Assembly (NCBI RefSeq): GCF_001261715.1
Contig: NZ_CVRU01000187.1
Span: 1-46,598 of the forward strand
Length of the DNA stretch: 46,598 nucleotides
Source: Dysgonomonas sp. HGC4
GTDB lineage: Bacteria; Bacteroidota; Bacteroidia; Bacteroidales; Dysgonomonadaceae
Direction of reading: 5' to 3'
Shown: positions 9,298 through 18,080 of the stretch, one piece after another
Layout of the letters: every line of letters starts with the position of its first letter
Position numbering within the stretch: position 1 is the first letter of the stretch
Notes under the pieces: model-generated
Told to the model about the DNA's origin: nothing
The model's database searches: none
Seen by the model: only the letters and a program-made list of their open reading frames with translations
Program-made: the position numbers and the translations under genes

Positions 9298-9329
9298 GGT
9301 TCATTAGATAGTATCTTATCTAATGAACC
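9298..9329. repeat. Perfect 13-bp inverted repeat abutting a start codon
   Basis: GGTTCATTAGATA (9298-9310) and TATCTAATGAACC (9317-9329) are perfect reverse complements separated by 6 bases. No T-tract follows on either strand, so it is not a standard terminator. The right arm ends two bases before the likely ATG (9332) of the barrel gene, so the hairpin would sequester its translation start region. It could also stop transcription leaving the fimbrillin operon or be a protein-binding site. Confidence 0.8.
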
Positions 9330-9331
9330 TA

Positions 9332-10531
9332 ATGAAGAGAACGTTTATAACGATTCAACTGACAATAGTATTTATCTTGGCTGCATTCACGATAAAGGCT
9401 CAAGAGAAAAAAGTAAATATCATCCCATTTCCCGTTCTTGCAACCAATCCAACCGTAGGTTTCGCATTCGGCGTATCTCCCGGATTTACATGGTACATGG
9501 GCGATCAGCAAAACACCAGCATGTCGTCTGTTGTGGCATCATTGGTCTATACTACAAATCAGCAATTTTTATTCAGTACCAGAGGAAATACTTTTTTGGA
9601 AGGTGACAAATGGAATATCATGGCAGACCTCAGGTATCAGATAACTTCGCAACCTACCTATGGACTAGGTACAGGAAGCGGCTCTATACATCCTTTGGTA
9701 AATAACGATTACGGATATTCGGAAAGACATTATCTAAAAAAACATCAGATGATGGAATATGATCTCATAAGAGCTTATATGACAACTCTGAGGAAGCATG
9801 AAGACACTCGTTTCTTTTATGGTTTAGGATACCATCTGGATGTAATATATAATATAGACGACAATTTACTCGATCTGGATACTGTACCTCAACAAGTAAC
9901 CCAGCATTACCGCTACAACAAACTCAAAGGTTTCAGCACAAAAGGCAATACGGTATCGGGTGTATCTCTCAATTTGATGTACGACAGCAGAGACAATGTG
10001 GCGAACCCTTATTCGGGACGCTATGCCTTTGCTAGTTGGAGGTTGAACCCTAAATTGATTGGAAGTACACAAAATTCGAGTACACTTTGGCTGGAATATC
10101 GCGACTACTTTAATTTATCTAAAGAACGCCCCCGTCACCTCATTGGTATATGGACATACGGATGGTTTGTTACAAGTGGTAACTTACCCTATATGAATCT
10201 GCCCGCCATTGGCTGGGATATGTTCAGCAGATCGGGAAGAGCTTACACTTCGGGACGTTTCAGAGGTGAAGATTTGATATATACCGAGGTTGAATACCGT
10301 TTTCCCTTACAAGCAAATAGCGACCTCTTGGGTGGTGTAATTTTTGCCAATACCACCACAGCGAGTAGCCGTACAGAGAATATAGATCTTTTTCAGAATG
10401 TAAACCTAGCTTACGGTTTAGGCTTGCGCGTTATGATTAACAAGAAGAGCCGTTCTAATGTCAATCTCGATTACGGATGGGCAACCAACGGCTCACAAGG
10501 GTTCTTTATATCACTAAATGAGGTATTCTAA
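9332..10531 (+). CDS. BamA/TamA-like outer-membrane beta-barrel protein
   Basis: The protein has about 399 residues from ATG 9332; an in-frame ATG at 9323 lies inside the hairpin arm and is less likely. A signal peptide ends near IKAQ. The body is a string of amphipathic strands with aromatic and glycine turns, including NPTVGFAFGVSPGFTWYMG, VSLNLMYDSRDN and FRGEDLIYTEVEYRFPL. The pattern RDN..PYSGRY followed by a C-terminal barrel is typical of the surface-antigen (Omp85-type) barrel. Length and content leave no room for POTRA domains. It follows the fimbrillin operon by about 80 bases and converges on the deacetylase gene. A role in placing surface proteins is possible, but its cargo is unknown. 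Confidence 0.78.
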   Translation: MKRTFITIQLTIVFILAAFTIKAQEKKVNIIPFPVLATNPTVGFAFGVSPGFTWYMGDQQNTSMSSVVASLVYTTNQQFLFSTRGNTFLEGDKWNIMADLRYQITSQPTYGLGTGSGSIHPLVNNDYGYSERHYLKKHQMMEYDLIRAYMTTLRKHEDTRFFYGLGYHLDVIYNIDDNLLDLDTVPQQVTQHYRYNKLKGFSTKGNTVSGVSLNLMYDSRDNVANPYSGRYAFASWRLNPKLIGSTQNSSTLWLEYRDYFNLSKERPRHLIGIWTYGWFVTSGNLPYMNLPAIGWDMFSRSGRAYTSGRFRGEDLIYTEVEYRFPLQANSDLLGGVIFANTTTASSRTENIDLFQNVNLAYGLGLRVMINKKSRSNVNLDYGWATNGSQGFFISLNEVF

Positions 10532-10560
10532 AAAAGCTTTCTGTTGCCATCAAGAAACCA

Positions 10561-11409
10561 TCATTCGGGATATGCACTTAGATATTCGAAGCAATAATTG
10601 TTATCTTTTAATTTAGTAATCAATTCTCTAAGATCGTTTTTCTCACCTACCTTTGCAAACATTTGGTCGTGCATTAACAGTACAACATGGTTCGCTGTAA
10701 ACGTTCTGGAAGAGTTATAAGAGGCTTCAATCTCTTCAACCAATTCGTCAATGGTTTGTTTAGGCATATAATCTTTTGCATCGTAATTCCACTCTACATC
10801 CCAACCAAATACTTTATAACCATTCTTTACCAATAAATCGGCAGAGGTAGCTCCTGTTTGATTATAGTTCTTTTTTCTTTCCCCTATCTGCCACAAATTA
10901 CGTCCGGGTAGGCGTGTAATCTTATGAGTGATATCAAAGTCTGACTGATTTTTATCAAAGTCTTCTAAAACCAATTCGGGGTTCTTATAAAAATCAACAT
11001 ATCTATTATTAGCATGCGAATAACTGTGGTTATAAATCTCAATATTGGGATTCTGTTGAAGCATCTTATAATATCTCGAAAATCTACTGCTTCCATCTAT
11101 GGCATTGCCTACAACAAACAGACTAGTCTTTATCTTTTCACTTGATATAATACTATCAATATACATACTTCCGTTGAGAGGAGCATCGTCAATTGTGAGG
11201 TAAATATATTTTCGGGTACTCAACGAGTCGCTCTTTTCAATAGTTGCAGTAGTTTCAATTATTGAATCCGAAACTAGATCAGGATAAGAAATAGAATCAG
11301 CAACCGAAACAGCATCAATTCCTATATCTTGACTATTATCAAACTCGGAACAACTTATATTCATAAGTAATAAGAGCGTAAAGAAGAGGAGTGTTTTTTT
11401 CTTTTTCAT
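10561..11409 (-). CDS. Polysaccharide deacetylase-like lipoprotein (NodB homology)
   Basis: The 282-residue protein has the lipobox NISC at Cys20 and a low-complexity linker to about residue 65. A NodB-type domain follows. Motif 1 reads YLTIDDAP (Asp74, Asp75), motif 2 is HSYSH (His128, His132), and later motifs are RLPGR and LLMHD. These enzymes use a divalent metal bound by Asp-His-His to remove acetyl groups from carbohydrate polymers such as peptidoglycan or exopolysaccharide. Motif 1 has DDA where DDG is usual, so the substrate may be atypical. It lies downstream of the phosphodiester glycosidase-like gene on the same strand with a 173-bp gap. Family confident, substrate unknown. Confidence 0.82.
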   Translation of the reverse strand: MKKKKTLLFFTLLLLMNISCSEFDNSQDIGIDAVSVADSISYPDLVSDSIIETTATIEKSDSLSTRKYIYLTIDDAPLNGSMYIDSIISSEKIKTSLFVVGNAIDGSSRFSRYYKMLQQNPNIEIYNHSYSHANNRYVDFYKNPELVLEDFDKNQSDFDITHKITRLPGRNLWQIGERKKNYNQTGATSADLLVKNGYKVFGWDVEWNYDAKDYMPKQTIDELVEEIEASYNSSRTFTANHVVLLMHDQMFAKVGEKNDLRELITKLKDNNYCFEYLSAYPE

Positions 11410-11582
11410 GACCTTTTAGAGTTAATGTTAGTTAGTATGTTATTATATAAGTGTCAGTTAGAGTGTTTCTATTAGGTATAAAATCTCCAGTAGGCAAGAC
11501 TTACGCTTGTCAAAAAAGACATATGATTCTCTAGTCGAAGAAACTACTTCAACCTTAATCAGCTAATATTTAATGGATTATT

Positions 11583-12449
11583 TTATTTACTATGCCAAGT
11601 TATGTATGAGATATTTTCGGGAACATCCGATAACTCTTCCCCAAACTCTTGTAAAACTCCTTCTTTGTTGTGATACCATCCAAAGGCATTCCCTCCCACC
11701 AGATATATGGCATCGGATACACCTATATCAATCAATGCCTGCGAAAAGTCGTGAAACGATTCGTTATTTCGGCTCTCTATCATCATTACCTGCTCGTTAC
11801 GAACAGCAAGGGCACGACGTATCGATTTGTTTTTAGGCTTATTCTCAACCAATTCTCCATTCTGCACCAGAGGGTACTGTCTGAAAAAAGAGCCTTTATT
11901 TGCAATCACTTGCTCCAATAAAGGGGTATACTCTCCCACCCCAATAGAAACCGTTTTATCTTGAATGGCACAAAATCCTTTTTTAGCAACTCCTTTTGAT
12001 AGTTGCTCTCCTGAAAGAACAAAGTCTCCTACAATTTTCTGATTATCCTTACGTATATCGGCAGCCATTGCAGCATATAGAATAGAGGAATCCGATCTGT
12101 CGGGCATCCCTAACGATAGAGACATTGTAGCTCCATTAGGTATATATATTAATAGAGGTACATCATTTATAGTATCCGATAGAACTTCAATGTATCCTTC
12201 TTTACTCGGACTGCTAATAGTATCAATTGTTATAGATATACTTTCTGACGTTGTTTCTTCAGGTTCAAAGTAATATTCGGGAGCTTGTTCCTTTGTTAGG
12301 AAGAAAAACAAAAGGCTTGCTAAGATTATTAAAGAACAGATAGTCAGAATAAGCCACTTCACTCTGGTTGTAAGCCCTTTTCTTTTTTCCTTAATTTCAG
12401 AGCCAAGAATATATACTTCGTTATCTTGTTTATTCTTCTTTGTCATCAT
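11583..12449 (-). CDS. Membrane-anchored phosphodiester glycosidase-like protein (NAGPA domain)
   Basis: This 288-residue protein begins with a basic cytoplasmic segment and one membrane helix at about residues 31-52 (VKWLILTICSLIILASLLFF). The remainder should lie outside the inner membrane. It resembles the phosphodiester glycosidase (NAGPA, uncovering-enzyme) domain. Relevant pieces are AADIRKDNQKIVGDFVLSG, RRALAVRNEQVMMIESRNN and the terminal DAIYLVGGNAFGW. Proteins of this group are often linked to exopolysaccharide or envelope glycan turnover. The gene overlaps the upstream LytTR gene by 4 bases (ATGA), so the two are translationally coupled. The family call rests on motif resemblance only. 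Confidence 0.7.
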   Translation of the reverse strand: MMTKKNKQDNEVYILGSEIKEKRKGLTTRVKWLILTICSLIILASLLFFFLTKEQAPEYYFEPEETTSESISITIDTISSPSKEGYIEVLSDTINDVPLLIYIPNGATMSLSLGMPDRSDSSILYAAMAADIRKDNQKIVGDFVLSGEQLSKGVAKKGFCAIQDKTVSIGVGEYTPLLEQVIANKGSFFRQYPLVQNGELVENKPKNKSIRRALAVRNEQVMMIESRNNESFHDFSQALIDIGVSDAIYLVGGNAFGWYHNKEGVLQEFGEELSDVPENISYITWHSK

Positions 12450-12829
12450 ATTCCAATCCTCCTACTTTTTATACTATCCTCCAACACTGTCTTAAGAGCC
12501 TTCAATGCTTCTTTCGAAGCCGAAAGCGTAAATTTATTAGAGAAACTACCATCCGAAAGTACAATCTGTTGCTTTGAGACATTTACGTAGTAGATATACT
12601 TACCATTAATAATGAGGCTTTTTCCTAAACGAATAAATGTTTGCGCATCAGTACCCAATTGCTGCTCTATTATTTTTTCGAACGAAGCCAGATTGAAAGA
12701 AAACACATGCTCGTCTTTATCTACAAGTGTCATCGTAGAATAATTCCCCTCCGACAGTATGTACACAATCCGTTCGGGGGTAACCCTCACGACTTCATTG
12801 CTATTGGTTAATACTAAATACTTTGACAT
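12446..12829 (-). CDS. Stand-alone LytTR-domain DNA-binding protein
   Basis: The 127 residues form almost nothing but a LytTR DNA-binding domain. ERIVYILSEGNYSTMTLVD and FEKIIEQQL are followed by FIRLGKSLIINGKYIYYVN. There is no receiver domain, so it cannot be a normal LytR/AlgR response regulator. In Bacteroidetes such single-domain LytTR proteins are common and usually act on nearby genes. It is coupled by a 4-base overlap to the phosphodiester glycosidase-like gene, which suggests control of its own small envelope-glycan operon. It lies 163 bp downstream of the HTCS gene but has its own candidate promoter. Confidence 0.8.
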   Translation of the reverse strand: MSKYLVLTNSNEVVRVTPERIVYILSEGNYSTMTLVDKDEHVFSFNLASFEKIIEQQLGTDAQTFIRLGKSLIINGKYIYYVNVSKQQIVLSDGSFSNKFTLSASKEALKALKTVLEDSIKSRRIGI

Positions 12830-12849
12830 CCTTCATTTTTTAATAAGAA

Positions 12850-12873
12850 CAAAGATATGTCTTTCCAAACATA
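12850..12873 (-). promoter_or_regulatory. Two candidate -7 elements for the LytTR operon
   Basis: On the minus strand TATCTTTG (12857-12850) and TATGTTTG (12873-12866) both match TAnnTTTG, 21 and 37 bases upstream of the LytTR start. No clear -33 element is seen for either. They suggest that the LytTR group is transcribed separately from the HTCS gene. Confidence 0.45.
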
Positions 12874-12992
12874 TAATAATACCTATTTATCCCCATTTCA
12901 TAAAATAGCATACTGGTTGTATGAAATGATCGGAATTGATGATGAAATGATATTTGAGAATAAACTAATTCTGATACAATACAAGATTTACG

Positions 12993-15900
12993 TTACTTCT
13001 TAGTATAATCTTTAGGTAAAATTTCGAACTGCTTATAAAAACATTTTGTGAAATAGGATGGAGAATTAAACCCAACCATATAACATACTTCATTCACGTG
13101 TGCTACATCTTCTTTGAGTAATCGGGCAGCTTTTTTCAAACGTTCGAGACGCAAAAATTCATTGGGGCTAACTCCCACAATTCCTTTAATTTTTCGATAA
13201 AAACTCGATCGGCTCATAAAGAAAGTATCTGCCATATCATCAATACTAAAATTGGGATTACTTAAATTCGATTGGATTATTTCGTTCAATTTGGCTAGGA
13301 ATTCCTCATCAGGTTTTGTGATTGCCATTGTATCGGCAGCCACAAAGGGCGATTTTGTAAATGCTTCGCGTACCTTTTCTCTGTTCTGCAATAAGTTTGC
13401 AACACTAGCCAAAAGATATTCATTCGAAAATGGCTTTTCGATATAAGCATCTGCTCCCGTATCCATTGCTTCTATTTTCGATTGCAAGTTGGTTTTGGCA
13501 GTAAGTAGTATAATGGGCACATGACTATAATTTAAATCCGATTTTATGGCTTTACATAATTCAAAGCCATCCATCTGTGGCATCATAATATCACTGATGA
13601 TTAAATTGACAGAGGTGTTATCGAGAATTTCTAATGCCTGAACTCCATTTTCGGCAGTAAGAACGTCATAATCATCGGACAATACTCTACTGACAAATAG
13701 TAGCATCTCTTGATTATCCTCAACAAGTAAGATAGATGGTTGATTGCTCTTTTCTTTATCCATCTTATGAAGACTACTAATTGGCGAATGATGTGTAATA
13801 GTTGAGTTACCTACTATTTGAATAGTATTCTCTTGAAAAACAGGAAGCGTAAGATAAAAGCTGTTTACGGTTAACTCTTCATCCATATACAAATTACCAT
13901 GATGCAACTCGGCAAGCGAGCGAGACAAGGCTAAACCGATTCCCGTACCCACAGTTGCTTTTTGCGATTCGTCTATATTATACCTTACAAATGGTTTGAA
14001 AATTTCATTCCTCATCTCTTTAGGTATAACAGGACCATCGTTTACTATACTGATATGAAAAACATTATCTTCACTATTACCAATTACTAACGAAACATGA
14101 ACATAAGTTTCTGAATACTTGATGGCATTGTTAAACAGATTGCTGAGTATTTTGGTAAATGCCTCTTTATCTACATGAGCAAAAAAATCATGCTGAGACA
14201 TATTCAGCTTAAAATCAAGCTCTTTTTGTTTTTCTAGGGGAATAAAACGTATTGATGTCTCTCGTAGGATTTCAGAGACATTACACTCTATAAAATTCAT
14301 GGTAATGCCTTGTATTTCTGTCTTTCTAAAATCGAGAAGCTGGTTTGTCAGATTAAGCAAGCGCGATGTATTTTTACTCATTATATCCAGATCGAGACTT
14401 GTTTCATCATCTACGTTTCCTTTCTTTATTATATTGTCAAGAGGTCCTTTTATAAGAGTCAAAGGTGTGCGTATCTCGTGGGCAACATTCGTGAAGAACT
14501 CTATCTTAGTATTATATAATTCCCGCTCCTTCTTTTGATTAAATAAGCTTAGCAAACGACGCTGCTTCCGCTCATTGCGTATTTTGATGTATCTGAAGAA
14601 TAAGAATACAGACCCAACAATAATCAAAAAATAAAGTATATATGCCCAAACTGACAAATAAAACGGTGGCAGTATCTTTATATACAATTGAGTTTCTTTC
14701 TCATTCCATACACCATCGCTATTTGATCCCCGTACTTTAAATACATACTCTCCATGCCCTATATTAGAATATGTAATCAATGAACTTTCTGTTACAGGAA
14801 GCCAATCTTTATCGAAACCTTCGAGTTTATACATCAGCTTATTCATTTCGGGAGCTTGATAACTCATGGCTGCAATACGCAGAGAAAAAGAATTTTGCTT
14901 CGAGCTAAGTTCTATTGAATCCAAAAATGTTATACTTTTTGTCAGTGGAGAATTAGAGCCTCCCACTTCTACCTTTTGATTGAACAGTAAAAAATCGGTA
15001 ATCACAACCGGTGGAATATATTTATTCTCGGAGAAAGAGTTCGGATTAAAAGATATAAGCCCATCAATACTTCCGAATAAAATTGTACCATCGTCTGACT
15101 TAAAGCCCGATTTGTAATTAAACTGATTACTTAACAGCCCATTTGCTACCGTAAAAACTCGTATTGATTTATCTTCGGGATTAAATTTCACAAGCCCATT
15201 ATTTGTAGTTATCCAAAAGAAGCCATTATCATCTTCTACTATCTGAAAAACGACATCGTTAGGCATTCCATTAGACGAATTGTATTGTACAAATGTTTCT
15301 TTCTCTGCATCAAATCGGCAAAAACCTCGCCCTTGTGTTGTCAGCCATATTCGCTTTTTACTATCTTCGAAAATACTTAGCACCTTATTATAAGGCAGAC
15401 TATTTTCTACTTTCTCATTATGTGTGTAGTGTGTCCACTTATCTTTATTTATGTCGTATCTGAAAGCTCCATTTACATAAGTAGCCAACCATAGATTACC
15501 TTTCGAATCTTCTTTTATATCATAAACGAAGATATTTTTCAATTCAGGAATCTCTGTAAAGTCATTCGTAGCTTTGTTATAACGCAAAAGACCAAATAGT
15601 GTACCTAAATATATATCACCCGTACGTGTTTTGCATATTGTAAATACACTGTTATCATTCAACGAATTACTATGATCTCCTTTTATATATGATTTTATAA
15701 TCTGCTTCTTCGAATCAATCACTTTTACTCCTTTCGAAAAAGTACCAACCCATAGATTATCTCCGTCCATACATAAACCATGTACATTGGTAAAATCTTT
15801 ACTGGGAGCAAAAAAATCAAAAGTATTTGTTTTTGTATTGAAATTATACAATCCGTTATCTTCTGTTCCAATCCATAAAGAGCCATCGGTACTCTCACAT

Positions 15901-16994
15901 ATTTCTCTAACTCTGCGTCCTTGCAGATCGGTGTTTCTACCAGTAGGATAGTATTTCTTGAAATAGGTGTACTGTTTAGGTAGATAGTTAATACCATCAA
16001 AATAGGTTCCTATCCACAACCCATCTTCTCTATCTACAAAAAGGCTGTACACCGCATTGTCTGATAAGGAATAAGGATCGTAAGCCGAACTACGAAGATG
16101 AGTACTCTTATCTGTCTTAAAATTGTAAATATAGATTCCCGATTCAGTTCCTATCCACAGTTCATTATCCTGATAGGGAATAAAATCCCTAACAAATACA
16201 AACTCTCCCAACTTATCGGAAAGAGATAAGTTTCTTATTTTATGAGTCGATAGATCGACCTCTTTCATCCCACTTTTTTCAGAACCAACATATAAGCAAT
16301 TATAAGGTCCAAGATAGGTTTTAGATATAACTTCATCTTTAAAAAGCTCCTTGCCATCCTCAGCTTTCAAAGGATTCAATGTCTTCAAATTATCCTTAGA
16401 GAAGAACAAACCGCCTTCATAGAAAGATACCCATACTGTTCCCGTTTTATCAATATTAAAGCTTCTTATATTACTCTTCTTCAATTGATAATTAGTGAAG
16501 CTTTGTGTCTGCGAGTTATAGCAATACAAGCCTTGCATTTCTGCAACAATCCAAATATTACCTTCTTTGTCTCCTGTGATTATTGTTACTGTTTTTTCGA
16601 CAACACTTCCATCGGTTGCTTTCAAGGTAAAAGGTCTGAAAATTTCTTCTTCCGGATAGTAAATATAGATTCCGGCATCTGTACCTACCCATATATTACC
16701 CTCATTATCTTCGAACAAAGTTGTGACAAAACTATTCCCCAAACTATGTTCTTTTTGTGGCGTATACTTAAATATCTGGAAAGATTGCCCGTCGAACCGG
16801 TTGAGACCATCTTTAGTTCCAAACCACATAAAGCCATTACGATCCTGTATAATCGTATTAACCGTATTTTGAGATAAGCCATGTGTAATATTTAGCCTTT
16901 TAAAATAGTAGTTATCCTTATTTTGGAACGGATAAGTTTTGGAATAAAAACTTCCCAACAAAATAAGGATAAGGATAGCAACTGTTTTTTTCAT
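12993..16994 (-). CDS. Hybrid two-component system (HTCS) sensor-regulator of the PUL
   Basis: This 1333-residue protein has the complete one-chain HTCS architecture. A signal peptide is followed by a periplasmic region of Reg_prop repeats (NGFMWFGTKDGLNRFDG, then many GxxWIGT-type repeats) to about 700, then a Y_Y_Y domain. A membrane helix lies at about 781-801. The histidine kinase has HEIRTP near 838 and an ATPase domain with GTGIGLALSRSL. The receiver starts near 1086 (LLVEDNQE) with the phosphoacceptor in ISDIMMPQMDG near 1135. An AraC-type HTH fills about 1233-1333. HTCS proteins bind an oligosaccharide in the periplasm and activate the adjacent PUL. This one lies at the 3' end of the PUL on the same strand. 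Confidence 0.97.
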   Translation of the reverse strand: MKKTVAILILILLGSFYSKTYPFQNKDNYYFKRLNITHGLSQNTVNTIIQDRNGFMWFGTKDGLNRFDGQSFQIFKYTPQKEHSLGNSFVTTLFEDNEGNIWVGTDAGIYIYYPEEEIFRPFTLKATDGSVVEKTVTIITGDKEGNIWIVAEMQGLYCYNSQTQSFTNYQLKKSNIRSFNIDKTGTVWVSFYEGGLFFSKDNLKTLNPLKAEDGKELFKDEVISKTYLGPYNCLYVGSEKSGMKEVDLSTHKIRNLSLSDKLGEFVFVRDFIPYQDNELWIGTESGIYIYNFKTDKSTHLRSSAYDPYSLSDNAVYSLFVDREDGLWIGTYFDGINYLPKQYTYFKKYYPTGRNTDLQGRRVREICESTDGSLWIGTEDNGLYNFNTKTNTFDFFAPSKDFTNVHGLCMDGDNLWVGTFSKGVKVIDSKKQIIKSYIKGDHSNSLNDNSVFTICKTRTGDIYLGTLFGLLRYNKATNDFTEIPELKNIFVYDIKEDSKGNLWLATYVNGAFRYDINKDKWTHYTHNEKVENSLPYNKVLSIFEDSKKRIWLTTQGRGFCRFDAEKETFVQYNSSNGMPNDVVFQIVEDDNGFFWITTNNGLVKFNPEDKSIRVFTVANGLLSNQFNYKSGFKSDDGTILFGSIDGLISFNPNSFSENKYIPPVVITDFLLFNQKVEVGGSNSPLTKSITFLDSIELSSKQNSFSLRIAAMSYQAPEMNKLMYKLEGFDKDWLPVTESSLITYSNIGHGEYVFKVRGSNSDGVWNEKETQLYIKILPPFYLSVWAYILYFLIIVGSVFLFFRYIKIRNERKQRRLLSLFNQKKERELYNTKIEFFTNVAHEIRTPLTLIKGPLDNIIKKGNVDDETSLDLDIMSKNTSRLLNLTNQLLDFRKTEIQGITMNFIECNVSEILRETSIRFIPLEKQKELDFKLNMSQHDFFAHVDKEAFTKILSNLFNNAIKYSETYVHVSLVIGNSEDNVFHISIVNDGPVIPKEMRNEIFKPFVRYNIDESQKATVGTGIGLALSRSLAELHHGNLYMDEELTVNSFYLTLPVFQENTIQIVGNSTITHHSPISSLHKMDKEKSNQPSILLVEDNQEMLLFVSRVLSDDYDVLTAENGVQALEILDNTSVNLIISDIMMPQMDGFELCKAIKSDLNYSHVPIILLTAKTNLQSKIEAMDTGADAYIEKPFSNEYLLASVANLLQNREKVREAFTKSPFVAADTMAITKPDEEFLAKLNEIIQSNLSNPNFSIDDMADTFFMSRSSFYRKIKGIVGVSPNEFLRLERLKKAARLLKEDVAHVNEVCYMVGFNSPSYFTKCFYKQFEILPKDYTKK

Positions 16995-17056
16995 ATTATC
17001 TATTCGAAAAATTCTGAGATTAGTTTAAAGATTTTAGGATCAAACCTTTTCCTTAC

Positions 17057-18007
17057 TTACTTTAGCGTTGGTACACTATACTGAGAATTGATTCTCATTC
17101 TATCAATACCATTCTCATTCTGAAAATACACATCACTTATATACATTGCCCTTGGGTGAATATGGGTTGTATCGTGATGTGCGTGAAATACAATACGCAA
17201 ATTACCTTCTTTATCGGTAAATGTTGCACTATGCCCCACTCCAACTAAATTGCCGGGCTTTTGAAGGATTGGATTCTCCGAATATTTAGTCCATTCGCCC
17301 ATAATGTTATCGGTAGTAGCATAACCAATGCCATAGAAAGGACTTTCGTAGCTATTAGCCGAATAAGTCATGTAATACAATCCATTTCTTTTGATTACAA
17401 ACGGTCCCTCGTTTACTCTTGGCCAAACTTCTTCCCATGCTTGAGAAACATGAATACAAGGGTGCATTGTTTCTGCTTTAATGGACAATAGATCGTCATT
17501 TAACTCTACAACCCAGATATTCAGACCATCATTAAAACGATCGAAAAACAGATAGGCTTTGCCATCATCATCAATAAATAAAGAGTTATCTATTGCTTTC
17601 TCACTATCCAACATCGGTTTCTTATCCTCTTGCTTAAAAGGACCTAGAGGAGAGTCGGAGACGGCGGCACCAATATGCTCATCGCCCGAAAAGTACATAT
17701 AGAACTTCCCGTTTACATGATATACTTCGGGAGCCCAAAACCAACGGCTTGCCCAAGTGCCGTTTTTATGTAGAGCTAATTTAGCTTCTTTTTTCCATTT
17801 ATTCAGATCATTTGAAGTATAAACTTCAATACCATCCTCAGCATTAGTTCCATATGCGTAGTACGTATTATCATACAGCATTATAAAAGGATCACCCAGA
17901 GGAACCAGTGATATTTTAGGCTCTTCGGTTATAGTGGGCTGATTATTTTGGCAGCCAGATACAACGAGAGAGATAATACAAAGCAATAAAAGATTATATC
18001 TTTTCAT
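17057..18007 (-). CDS. GH43 family glycosidase lipoprotein
   Basis: The 316-residue protein has the lipobox VSGC at Cys19 followed by a single five-bladed propeller of glycoside hydrolase family 43. Catalytic residues are in place: Asp39 (LGDPF), Asp140 (KAIDNSLF) and Glu200 (VNEGPF). FFDRFNDGLNIWVVEL and VGHSATFTDKEGNLR are further GH43 landmarks. Expected activities are alpha-L-arabinofuranosidase or beta-xylosidase; the subfamily cannot be fixed by eye. It closely resembles the protein encoded at 32142-33113, at the opposite end of the PUL. It lies between the large GH43 gene (73-bp gap holding a hairpin) and the HTCS gene. Lipidation suggests attachment to the outer membrane or cell surface. 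Confidence 0.9.
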   Translation of the reverse strand: MKRYNLLLLCIISLVVSGCQNNQPTITEEPKISLVPLGDPFIMLYDNTYYAYGTNAEDGIEVYTSNDLNKWKKEAKLALHKNGTWASRWFWAPEVYHVNGKFYMYFSGDEHIGAAVSDSPLGPFKQEDKKPMLDSEKAIDNSLFIDDDGKAYLFFDRFNDGLNIWVVELNDDLLSIKAETMHPCIHVSQAWEEVWPRVNEGPFVIKRNGLYYMTYSANSYESPFYGIGYATTDNIMGEWTKYSENPILQKPGNLVGVGHSATFTDKEGNLRIVFHAHHDTTHIHPRAMYISDVYFQNENGIDRMRINSQYSVPTLK

Positions 18008-18033
18008 TTGAGTACATTTTTAGGATGAAATAG

Positions 18034-18067
18034 AAGAGAGGCTGTATTTTTATAGGCAACCTCTCTT
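18034..18067. terminator. Intercistronic hairpin after the large GH43 gene
   Basis: AAGAGAGG (18034-18041) pairs with CCTCTCTT (18060-18067) over an 18-base loop that can add a TG/CA pair. On the minus strand the stem is followed by a pyrimidine-rich CTATTTC rather than a clean T-tract. It sits between two genes that probably share one transcript, so it may attenuate or stabilise rather than end transcription. Confidence 0.5.
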
Positions 18068-18080
18068 AATTATAGTTTTA

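Noticed and set aside
9298-9329. Inverted repeat considered as a phase-variable invertible promoter site or as a terminator
   Set aside because: The arms are only 6 bases apart, too close to flank an invertible segment, and no T-tract follows on either strand. It is kept as a hairpin of unknown role.
16485-16877. Open frame of 130 codons on the plus strand inside the HTCS gene
   Set aside because: It lies fully antisense to a well-supported 1333-residue coding region, has no recognisable domain and no promoter-like signal. It is a by-product of the opposite frame.
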